26,072 nucleotides of DNA from Chryseobacterium gleum (GTDB lineage: Bacteria; Bacteroidota; Bacteroidia; Flavobacteriales_D; Sanyastnellaceae): NCBI GenBank assembly GCA_943330925.2, contig CALQJP020000006.1, forward strand, positions 1-26,072, in the 5' to 3' direction. The notes beneath the pieces were generated by a model. It ran no database searches. It had not been told where the DNA came from and saw only the letters and a program-made list of their open reading frames with translations. Both the position numbers and the translations under genes were made by a program. Shown here in pieces: positions 14,819 through 21,855 of the stretch (within the stretch, counting starts at the first letter, position 1; the number at the start of each line of letters is the position of its first letter).

Positions 14819-15952
14819 GTGAATAGTAAGCGACTTTCCATATTGTTTACCTCCAGCTGGTATCCCAGCAAGGCCCACTCCACAGTGGGCAACTTCGTGC
14901 AACGCCACGCCGAAGCAGTGGCTACGTTGTGCGATGTGTGGGTGTTGTATGTGGCCTCTATGCCCCAATGGCAGGGGCCACCGAAAATTGAAGAGCATTG
15001 CGAGAAAAACGTGAACACGCTAATCGTTTACTGCAAACGCGGATTTTTCGCTAAGCGCAAAGCATTTATCAAGGGAGCTTATCACTTGATGCGTTCGAAG
15101 AGTATTCAATTCGACCTCGTTCACCACAATGTGCTTTGGCCACATTGCTGGCAACCGCGCTGGCTAAAAAGCAAGTTTAACCTGCCTTATATCGTCACCG
15201 AACACTGGACCGGTTACGACCCGATTCACGATGGAAAGCGCAGCCCTCTTTTGCTATGGATGTCGAAGTTCGGAGCTCAAAAAGCGGCATTCCTCTGCCC
15301 TGTAACGCTCGATCTGCAACACAAGATGATTGACTTCGGTATTCACGGCAACTACCAGGTAGTGCCGAATGTGGTCGACACAAGACTGTTTTCATTGGCG
15401 CAGCCCGACAACACTTGTGTGAGGTTTCTCCACGTCAGCTCGCTCATTGACGCGCACAAAAACATCAGCGGCATACTGCGGGTTTGGAAAGTGATATCGG
15501 ACCGCAAACCGAATGTGCATCTTACCCTCGGAGGCGATGGCCCTATAGCGTATTGGAAGCAGCAAGCGGAAAGTTTGGGCATTCGCCCCGACTCCATCGA
15601 CTTCTTCGGCGAAATTTCGTGGGAAGGAGTAGCCCGAAAAATGGAATCGTCGCATGCCTTATTGCTCTTCAGCAATTACGAAAACCTCCCGTGTGTAATT
15701 GTGGAAGCACTGGCTTGCGGCCTGCCCGTGATTAGCACCCGAGTTGGCGGCATCAGCGAACACATCAATGCTGAAAGAGGCGTCCTCGTAGAGCGAGGCG
15801 ATGAAGATGCTCTTGAACGCGCTATCGATACCATAGCAAGCACCATTGATGAATACGATAAAACCGCATTGCGCGAATATGCATTGGAGCGCTTTAGCAA
15901 CGAGGCGGTGGCGGCGGCATTTGTGGGGCTTTACAGGAGTGCAGGATTGTAG
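14819..15952 (+). CDS. Glycosyltransferase family 4 protein
   Basis: The 377-residue product is a GT-B-fold retaining glycosyltransferase of family 4. The N-terminal acceptor-side domain begins LSILFTSSWYPSKAHSTVGNFVQRHAEAV, the usual Bacteroidota pattern. The C-terminal GT4 domain (from about 195) has LTLGGDGP and the sugar-nucleotide EX7E region NYENLPCVIVEALACGLPVISTRVGG. No signal peptide is present; it acts on the cytosolic side, probably on a cell-surface polysaccharide or glycolipid, and substrates are unknown. No ATG is available: GTG at 14819 gives the family-like start MNSKRLSILF, while TTG at 14801 would add six residues. A TAGATTG box at 14797-14803 fits the GTG start better. It stands alone, without other polysaccharide genes next to it. 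Confidence 0.9.
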   Translation: MNSKRLSILFTSSWYPSKAHSTVGNFVQRHAEAVATLCDVWVLYVASMPQWQGPPKIEEHCEKNVNTLIVYCKRGFFAKRKAFIKGAYHLMRSKSIQFDLVHHNVLWPHCWQPRWLKSKFNLPYIVTEHWTGYDPIHDGKRSPLLLWMSKFGAQKAAFLCPVTLDLQHKMIDFGIHGNYQVVPNVVDTRLFSLAQPDNTCVRFLHVSSLIDAHKNISGILRVWKVISDRKPNVHLTLGGDGPIAYWKQQAESLGIRPDSIDFFGEISWEGVARKMESSHALLLFSNYENLPCVIVEALACGLPVISTRVGGISEHINAERGVLVERGDEDALERAIDTIASTIDEYDKTALREYALERFSNEAVAAAFVGLYRSAGL

Positions 15953-16040
15953 CGAGGTGCCCTCTCCCATTTCATTCTCACTTTCTGATTCTGGAATTTT
16001 ATTCGAATGAAAAAGAAAATCGGAATGAAAGAGTCCGCGG

Positions 16041-16088
16041 CAACTTTCAACTTTCAACCTGCAACTTTCAACCTGCAACCTTCAACAC
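16041..16088. repeat. Intergenic heptamer tandem array (CAACYTK)
   Basis: Seven consecutive heptamer units, CAACTTT, CAACTTT, CAACCTG, CAACTTT, CAACCTG, CAACCTT and a last partial CAACAC, fill most of the gap between the glycosyltransferase gene and the convergent MMPL gene, ending six bases before the MMPL stop codon. The first four bases are invariant and variation is confined to positions 5-7. The rest of this 142-bp gap (15953-16040) holds no recognisable gene or strong terminator. Confidence 0.85.
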
Positions 16089-16094
16089 AAAAAC

Positions 16095-18347
16095 CTACCC
16101 TTTCTTCTTGTAAAAGAAAATAATCACCAGGGGCGAAATGAGCAGCTCAGCGACGAGCGCGATGAACAATGTTAGACTGATGAGCAGCCCAATATAGAAG
16201 GTGCCCATGAAGTCGGATAGAATGAGCGTAAGGAAACCTCCACTTAAAATCAACGTCGTTACAACCATGGCCTTACCCGTGGTCAGAAATGTGCGCTTCA
16301 CGGCATAAAGCGGACTCATGCCTTCCAGCAACAAGGTGCGCGTGCGGGCCAAGAAGTGAATCGTATCGTCGACCGCAATACCAAATGCAATATTGAAGAC
16401 AATGGAGGTGGTCACTTTCAAGGGAATGCCCGCGAAGCCCATGATGCCGCCGACAATGACGAGCGGTATCAAGTTGGGGATGATGGTAAGCAGAATCATC
16501 TTGGGCGACTGATAGACCGCGCCCATAATCAAACCAATAACAGCAATGGAAAGAAGGAGATCCCAAACCATGTTCTCAACTAAGTATCGGTTATTCAAGT
16601 CGATCAGATGAGCGGTGCCGGTTACCTTGTATTCGAATTTCGTTTTGCAGTTATTGCGAATAAACTCACTCAAACGTTCATTCAGCTGTTCATAGTGCTT
16701 CCTGCCGTAATCGCCAATCTTACCGGCTATTCGAAGCACGCCACCTTCCTTGTCGTAATGCATGCTCACCACTTCTGCGAACTCCTTGCGTTGAATCAAC
16801 TTATTGAGTCGACGCAGTTCAACGCTATCGGTGGGAATGGAATAAAACTCGCGCATACCGGCATTCGTAGCCTGATTCGCATTTTTCAAAATCTCGGTAT
16901 AGGAAACCAAAGAACCTACTCCATAGGATTCACGCAGCCAGTGATTGAGCGTGTCCAAATCATGCAAGAAGGCGCCATCGTTCAGTTGAACATTTTCATT
17001 CAGTATGATGGCCATTTCAAAGGGGCGACAACCGGAAAAATGATCTTCCATAAAAAAGAACTCCTGCTTCAACCGATGCTCATCGCGCAAGTCTTCGAGC
17101 ATTTTGTTGTCGACCTCCACCAGCGAAATCCCATACACGCTGACGGCACATACAACCAGGGTTCCTATCACTACACTGACGCGCCTCCTGAGAATCCATC
17201 GAAATGAAGCGTGTAGTTTTTTTGTCCAGAAATCGTCGGAGAGCGCAAACGTGTTGAGCTTCGTGGGTTGAGCAAGAAACAATATAGCAGGCAGCAAACT
17301 ATACGTGAGACCATAAGCGAGCATAATGCCCACAGAAGTGTAGATACCAAAATTGCTGATGGGTTCTATGTTGGAAAGAACCAGTGTAAGAAATCCGATG
17401 GATGTTGTTACAGCCGTTAAAAACGTGGCAAGACGAATACTTTTAAACGCATAGCGTATGGCATCCTTCTTTTCGCGGCCATTGCGAAGTTCCTGCATAT
17501 ACTTCGTAAGCACATGCACTGAATCGCTCATGCCCACCACAAAAATGATAGTCGGCAAAACCGTAAGCATCAAATCCAAATCGTTGCCCAGTAATCGAAT
17601 AAAACCGAGCGTCCAAAGGATGGAAATAAGCACTACAAGCGTCGGAATGAGAATTCCCCAAGCCGATCGAAACGCGATGTAGAGAAACAGGGTGGTAAGA
17701 ATCAGACTCAGCGACACGAATAAAATGAGCTCGTGAATCATGAGTTCCACATACAGCTTTTGACCCAGCGCACGTCCAATGACGTGCGACTTCTTGAAAT
17801 CAAACTGCGCAACCAATGCCTCAATATTGGCAGCAAGCACATCGCAGCGTTCCTTCGAAAGCCTTTGAGTATGCCGTATGTTTATTGCAACCGATTTGTA
17901 ATCTTCCGAAAAGAACCACCCTACAAGTCCTGTCGTAAGCGCTAGTTCAGAAGAATCTGCCGCGTATGACTCCGGTGTTTCCCAGCGCAGCATGGGCACT
18001 TCCATGACCTGCCCCAGCAGCGGATCCTGAACAATTCTTTTCAATTGCGTTGGTCCAATCGCTACAGTAACATCTTCGATCGCTGCCAGTTGTCGGCTGA
18101 GGCTATCAATTTTACGCAGGAACTCTAACTGAAAAACAGACCCGTCATTTTCGATCGCGACAATAAAGAAATCATTATCGGTTTCAAACCGGTCGCGCAG
18201 ACCCAGGTAAAATTCTGTCTCAGGATCGTCTTTTGGAAAAAAAGCCTCGAAGTCGTAACTGAATTTCAACCCCGAAATGAGCCAAACGCAGAGAGCAGTA
18301 AGCACTACCACCGCCCCAATAATTGCTATCGAAAATCGCCTACTCAT
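16095..18347 (-). CDS. MMPL/RND-family transporter
   Basis: The 750-residue protein is an inner-membrane RND-superfamily transporter of the MMPL type with two repeated halves. TM1 lies at about 7-25; a periplasmic loop (about 30-205) follows, then a block of five helices (about 210-365) with VVGMSDSVHVLTKYM. The second half repeats this: one helix, a loop (about 400-590), and five helices with FGIAVDDTIHFLARTR. The acidic residues in these paired membrane motifs are the family's proton-relay positions. Related proteins export lipids, hopanoids or other hydrophobic substrates; the substrate here is unknown. I chose ATG at 18347 (MSRRFSIAIIG) over an in-frame TTG at 18368. The gene lies 58 bp downstream of mscL on the same strand and may be co-transcribed with it. 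Confidence 0.93.
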   Translation of the reverse strand: MSRRFSIAIIGAVVVLTALCVWLISGLKFSYDFEAFFPKDDPETEFYLGLRDRFETDNDFFIVAIENDGSVFQLEFLRKIDSLSRQLAAIEDVTVAIGPTQLKRIVQDPLLGQVMEVPMLRWETPESYAADSSELALTTGLVGWFFSEDYKSVAINIRHTQRLSKERCDVLAANIEALVAQFDFKKSHVIGRALGQKLYVELMIHELILFVSLSLILTTLFLYIAFRSAWGILIPTLVVLISILWTLGFIRLLGNDLDLMLTVLPTIIFVVGMSDSVHVLTKYMQELRNGREKKDAIRYAFKSIRLATFLTAVTTSIGFLTLVLSNIEPISNFGIYTSVGIMLAYGLTYSLLPAILFLAQPTKLNTFALSDDFWTKKLHASFRWILRRRVSVVIGTLVVCAVSVYGISLVEVDNKMLEDLRDEHRLKQEFFFMEDHFSGCRPFEMAIILNENVQLNDGAFLHDLDTLNHWLRESYGVGSLVSYTEILKNANQATNAGMREFYSIPTDSVELRRLNKLIQRKEFAEVVSMHYDKEGGVLRIAGKIGDYGRKHYEQLNERLSEFIRNNCKTKFEYKVTGTAHLIDLNNRYLVENMVWDLLLSIAVIGLIMGAVYQSPKMILLTIIPNLIPLVIVGGIMGFAGIPLKVTTSIVFNIAFGIAVDDTIHFLARTRTLLLEGMSPLYAVKRTFLTTGKAMVVTTLILSGGFLTLILSDFMGTFYIGLLISLTLFIALVAELLISPLVIIFFYKKKG

Positions 18348-18405
18348 ACCGTATCGATAGTCAAACAATTATACGGTTCTTAAGTTTAGAAAAAAAACGA
18401 AAAGA

Positions 18406-18843
18406 CTATCCTTTCTTCAAAGCGTCGCGAATTTCCTCGAGCAACTGTTCTGATCGGTTTGCTTCGGGAGCAGGAGCGGGCTCCTCTCTTCTGAGCTTAT
18501 TCATCGCCTTGATCACCAAAAACATGATGAAAGAAACAATCACAAATTCGATTGTAAGGGTAATGAATGCGCCATAAGCGACCACGGGACCGATTTCCTT
18601 CGCATTCTCGAGCGACAGACCGCCGCCGGCCAGTTCTGCTGCTTCGCGGGCCTTACGCACATTCTCTGAAAGCGGATAATACAAATTGGAAAAATCGCGA
18701 CCCTGAACCAACCCTACAATCGGCATGACCATTCCATCAATGAATGCAGAGACAATTTTTCCAAACGCTGCACCCATTACGAAAGCGACAGCCATATCTA
18801 TCAGGTTACCGCGAAGTGCAAACTGTTTGAATTCCTTGATCAT
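18406..18843 (-). CDS. mscL: Large-conductance mechanosensitive channel
   Basis: MscL opens under membrane tension to release solutes during hypo-osmotic shock. The 145-residue product has the amphipathic N-terminus MIKEFKQFALRGN, the pore helix NLIDMAVAFVMGAAFGKIVSAFIDGMVMP (TM1, about 13-45), a periplasmic loop (about 46-90) and TM2 (about 89-115, AYGAFITLTIEFVIVSFIMFLVIKAMNKL). A Pro/Glu-rich linker then leads to the C-terminal cytoplasmic helix SEQLLEEIRDALKKG. All expected elements are present and the length is normal. A -7 box TATATTTG lies 16 bases before the ATG, immediately after the dnaK terminator, so it is expressed separately from dnaK, with the MMPL gene possibly downstream in the same transcript. 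Confidence 0.97.
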   Translation of the reverse strand: MIKEFKQFALRGNLIDMAVAFVMGAAFGKIVSAFIDGMVMPIVGLVQGRDFSNLYYPLSENVRKAREAAELAGGGLSLENAKEIGPVVAYGAFITLTIEFVIVSFIMFLVIKAMNKLRREEPAPAPEANRSEQLLEEIRDALKKG

Positions 18844-18859
18844 AGCGATTGATTTTTGT

Positions 18860-18867
18860 CAAATATA
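18860..18867 (-). promoter_or_regulatory. Putative -7 box of mscL
   Basis: On the minus strand TATATTTG, a perfect TAnnTTTG match, lies directly downstream of the dnaK terminator stem and 16 bases before the mscL ATG. The -33 region would fall inside the terminator hairpin and shows no TTG. Confidence 0.45.
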
Positions 18868-18868
18868 G

Positions 18869-18897
18869 AAAAAGGGCCCTGCTATGGGGCCCTTTTT
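18869..18897 (-). terminator. Intrinsic terminator of dnaK
   Basis: AAAAAGGGCCC / GGGCCCTTTTT (arms 18869-18879 and 18887-18897, loop of 7) lies 21 bases past the dnaK stop codon on the minus strand. The RNA stem is followed by a U-run. It separates dnaK from mscL transcription. Confidence 0.9.
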
Positions 18898-18918
18898 TAA
18901 ATCTTAAGATGCAAACGC

Positions 18919-20817
18919 TTATTTCTTCTCGTCCTTCACCTCTTCAAAATCTACATCGGTAACCTCAGAGTCGCTGCCTTGTGGGTTGCCCGCTGGCTGA
19001 CCTTGCTCACCTGACTGGTTATACATTTCAGTTGCCGCAGCACCAAAAACGTTGTTCAGATTCTCAATGGCTGCCTTGCAACGGTTCACATCCTTCTCAG
19101 CATGAGCTTGTTTCAACTCATTGAGTGCAGTTTCAATTGGCTCCTTCTTATCCGCAGGAATTTTGTCGCCAAATTCCTTCATTTGTTTTTCTGTTTGGAA
19201 AATAAGTGTGTCGGCCTGGTTGATTGTATCCGCCTCTTCACGGGCAATACGATCGCTTTCCGCGTTCATTTCCGCTTCACGCTTCATCTTTTCGATTTCT
19301 TCCTTGCTCAAACCGGAAGAAGCCTGAATACGAATATTCTGCTCTTTGCCGGTAGCCTTGTCTTTTGCGCTCACGTGAATGATACCATTCGCATCGATAT
19401 CGAACGTTACTTCAATTTGAGGAACTCCGCGAGGAGCAGATGGAAGGCCATCGAGGTGGAAGCGACCAATGGTGCGGTTGTCCTTTGCCATTGAACGTTC
19501 TCCTTGTAATACGTGGATTTCAACACTCGGCTGGTTGTCGCTTGCCGTTGAAAACACTTCGCTCTTCTTCGTTGGAATGGTCGTGTTAGAATCAATCAAC
19601 TTGGTCATTACTCCACCCATCGTTTCGATACCCAACGCAAGCGGAGTTACATCGAGCAACAATACGTCTTTCACTTCGCCGGTAAGCACTCCACCTTGAA
19701 TTGCGGCGCCAATTGCCACTACTTCATCGGGGTTAACACCCTTGGACGGCTCCTTACCAAAATACTTCTTCACAGCGTCCTGAATCGCAGGTATGCGCGT
19801 AGAACCACCAACCAAAATAACTTCATCAATATCCTTCACAGATATACCGGCCTTTTTCAATGCGGTTTCGCAAGGAGCAATGGTGCGTTGAATGAGACTG
19901 TCTGCCAATTGTTCAAACTTGGCGCGCGACATGGTCTTCACCAAGTGTTTCGGAATACCGTCTACTGGCATGATGTAGGGCAAGTTAATCTCCGTCGACG
20001 TGCTGGCAGAAAGCTCAATCTTGGCCTTTTCAGCAGCTTCCTTCAAGCGCTGAAGCGCCATTGGATCCTTCATCAAATCGAATTGATTGCCGTTTTCGTT
20101 CTTAAACTCCTGAACCAACCAGTCAATAATAACCTGGTCGAAGTCGTCACCACCCAAATGCGTATCACCGTCGGTTGATAGTACTTCGAAAACACCATCA
20201 CCCAATTCCAGTATTGATACGTCGTGTGTACCACCACCACAGTCGAATACGACAATTTTAATGTCTTGAGATTTTTTATCGAGACCGTATGCCAAAGCTG
20301 CTGCTGTTGGCTCGTTGATAATACGCTTAACTGTTAGACCCGCAATCTCGCCTGCCTCTTTGGTGGCCTGACGTTGTGCGTCATTGAAATAGGCCGGAAC
20401 AGTAATAACGGCTTCTGTAACCTCGTGTCCCAAATAATCCTCAGCGGTCTTCTTCATTTTCTGAAGAACCATTGCCGAAATTTCCTGGGGAGTGTAGTTT
20501 CTGTCGTCAATTTTCACACGGGGTGTATTGCCGTCGCCCTTTACTACTTGATAAGGCACACGACCAGCTTCACGGGCGCACTCATCGTAGCTACTACCCA
20601 TAAAACGCTTAATCGAGTATACGGTTTTGGTCGGGTTGGTAATGGCCTGACGCTTCGCCGGGTCACCCACCTTGCGTTCACCGCCCTCTACAAATCCCAC
20701 TACAGAAGGGGTTGTACGTTTACCCTCGCTGTTTGCGATTACCACCGGCTCGTTTCCTTCCATCACGGCAACGCAGCTGTTTGTGGTTCCTAAATCTATT
20801 CCTATTACTTTACTCAT
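18919..20817 (-). CDS. dnaK: Chaperone DnaK (Hsp70)
   Basis: DnaK is the ATP-driven Hsp70 chaperone that, with DnaJ and GrpE, folds and rescues cytoplasmic proteins. The 632-residue product has the nucleotide-binding domain (about 1-385) starting MSKVIGIDLGTTNSCVAV, with VVFDCGGGTHDVSILELGDG and VGGSTRIPAIQ. The linker DVLLLDVTPL precedes the substrate-binding domain and helical lid, and the C-terminus is Gly/Gln-rich and ends DVDFEEVKDEKK. The segment FDCGGGTHDVS has Cys and His where most DnaK proteins read FDLGGGTFDVS. I chose ATG at 20817; the frame stays open 21 codons further but that extension is not family-like. dnaJ and grpE are not adjacent. No HrcA/CIRCE element is present; a near-perfect palindrome lies at 20876-20897. 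A terminator follows the gene. Confidence 0.98.
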   Translation of the reverse strand: MSKVIGIDLGTTNSCVAVMEGNEPVVIANSEGKRTTPSVVGFVEGGERKVGDPAKRQAITNPTKTVYSIKRFMGSSYDECAREAGRVPYQVVKGDGNTPRVKIDDRNYTPQEISAMVLQKMKKTAEDYLGHEVTEAVITVPAYFNDAQRQATKEAGEIAGLTVKRIINEPTAAALAYGLDKKSQDIKIVVFDCGGGTHDVSILELGDGVFEVLSTDGDTHLGGDDFDQVIIDWLVQEFKNENGNQFDLMKDPMALQRLKEAAEKAKIELSASTSTEINLPYIMPVDGIPKHLVKTMSRAKFEQLADSLIQRTIAPCETALKKAGISVKDIDEVILVGGSTRIPAIQDAVKKYFGKEPSKGVNPDEVVAIGAAIQGGVLTGEVKDVLLLDVTPLALGIETMGGVMTKLIDSNTTIPTKKSEVFSTASDNQPSVEIHVLQGERSMAKDNRTIGRFHLDGLPSAPRGVPQIEVTFDIDANGIIHVSAKDKATGKEQNIRIQASSGLSKEEIEKMKREAEMNAESDRIAREEADTINQADTLIFQTEKQMKEFGDKIPADKKEPIETALNELKQAHAEKDVNRCKAAIENLNNVFGAAATEMYNQSGEQGQPAGNPQGSDSEVTDVDFEEVKDEKK

Positions 20818-20875
20818 GATATTGATTTTCTGTTTGACTTTGTTTCTTTGACGTCGGCCGCTTTTCAACCTTCTT

Positions 20876-20897
20876 GCCATCCGAATTTTCGGACGGC
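20876..20897. promoter_or_regulatory. 22-bp near-palindrome in the dnaK / BtuF-like divergent region
   Basis: Arms GCCATCCGAA (20876-20885) and TTCGGACGGC (20888-20897) are separated by two bases and mismatched at a single position (a G-U pair in dnaK RNA). It lies 58 bases upstream of the dnaK ATG and about 100 before the BtuF-like gene. It may be an operator or a leader hairpin; no U-run follows, so it does not look like a terminator. Confidence 0.4.
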
Positions 20898-20998
20898 TTT
20901 GCTGAAAATGTGTCAGTATTCCCTCCGCTGTACCACTCTTTCTGACAAGGCACCTGTCCGGAACTTACTTTTTGTCGCATATTGTGGCCAAACAACCC

Positions 20999-21784
20999 AT
21001 GCCAGGCAGCTTCACCGATCAAGTCGGCAATACCCTCCACCTAGCAGCGCCCCCAAAGCGTATAGTATCCATTGTGCCGTCCCAAACCGAGCTGTTGTTT
21101 GATCTCAAGCTTCAGAACAAAATTGTAGGAATAACCAAATTCTGTGTTCACCCACGCCAGGCGAAGTCTGAAAAGGCCATTGTCGGGGGCACGAAAAACC
21201 TGCGGCTCGAGACGATTGCATCGCTAAATCCTGACTTCATACTAGCCAATAAGGAGGAAAACGATCGCGAGCAGATTGAGTGGCTCAAAGCGAGGTTCCC
21301 CACCTACATCAGCGACGTTCGCAGGCTGGAACATGCATATGCCATGATACGCGATCTGGGGCGTGTCACTGAAACCGTCGATTTAGCCGATGAAATTATT
21401 CAAACGATTTCCAATCGTTTTGGCAACATCCTACCCACTCAATCTAGCCCCTCAGTGGCCTATCTTATTTGGAAAAACCCCTGGATGACTGTCAACCAAG
21501 ACACATTCATCCACGATATGCTTCATAGGGCAGGATTCAACAATGTGTTTGCAGAACGGACAGAATCGCGATATCCCGCTGTGAGTGAAGCAGAGCTCAG
21601 AAGTGCCAACCCCGAGTTCATCTTTCTTTCGAGCGAACCATTTCCTTTTAATGACTCCCATAAACGTGAAATTGCCGCCATAGTGCCCAACGGCAAAATT
21701 CACACAGTAGATGGTGAGATGTTTAGCTGGTATGGATCGCGGCTGTGTCAATTCAAGACAAACCTCCATCACGAACTTTCTTAG
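20999..21784 (+). CDS. Helical-backbone metal-receptor (BtuF-like) protein without signal peptide
   Basis: The 261-residue product belongs to the BtuF/FhuD-type periplasmic-binding-protein fold: an N-lobe starting FTDQVGNTLHLAAPPKRIVSIVPSQTELLF, the segment LNPDFILANKEEN, a central helix, and a C-lobe with DTFIHDMLHRAGFNNVF and LRSANPEFIFLSSEPFPF. Classical members bind cobalamin or haem/siderophores outside the cytoplasm, but this one has no signal sequence or lipobox with either start, as in a Bacteroidota subgroup I recall. The ligand is unknown. I chose ATG at 20999 because homologues begin near the TDQ-G segment; TTG at 20972 would add nine residues. A TACTTTTTG box (20967-20975) precedes it. 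No permease or ATPase gene is adjacent. It is divergent from dnaK and followed after 71 bp by the patatin gene. Confidence 0.85.
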   Translation: MPGSFTDQVGNTLHLAAPPKRIVSIVPSQTELLFDLKLQNKIVGITKFCVHPRQAKSEKAIVGGTKNLRLETIASLNPDFILANKEENDREQIEWLKARFPTYISDVRRLEHAYAMIRDLGRVTETVDLADEIIQTISNRFGNILPTQSSPSVAYLIWKNPWMTVNQDTFIHDMLHRAGFNNVFAERTESRYPAVSEAELRSANPEFIFLSSEPFPFNDSHKREIAAIVPNGKIHTVDGEMFSWYGSRLCQFKTNLHHELS

Positions 21785-21855
21785 CGATACAAGTGAAGTT
21801 GAAAAATGATTTTTACGGCTTTGAAATAGACGTATTCCTGACGCAACTTTGATGC

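Noticed and set aside
15971..16011. Inverted repeat TTCATTC / GAATGAA between the glycosyltransferase and MMPL genes
   Set aside because: Seven-base arms with a 27-base loop and no T-run; likely chance in AT-rich spacer.
16041..16088. CRISPR array
   Set aside because: The units are seven bases long without spacers, so it is a simple tandem repeat; no cas genes are present.
16608..17207. 199-codon plus-strand open frame inside the MMPL gene
   Set aside because: Antisense to the transporter's second periplasmic loop and membrane helices; no independent signals.
20818..20880. 21-codon upstream extension of dnaK
   Set aside because: Basic low-complexity residues unlike any DnaK N-terminus; the conserved start MSKVIGIDLGTTNS begins at 20817.
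20818..20998. CIRCE/HrcA operator or sigma-32-type promoter upstream of dnaK
   Set aside because: No TTAGCACTC-type inverted repeat and no CTTGAA/CCCCAT pair is present on the minus strand.
21802..21814. AAAAAT-G-ATTTTT dyad after the BtuF-like gene as terminator
   Set aside because: The stem has no G-C pairs and would not be stable enough for intrinsic termination.
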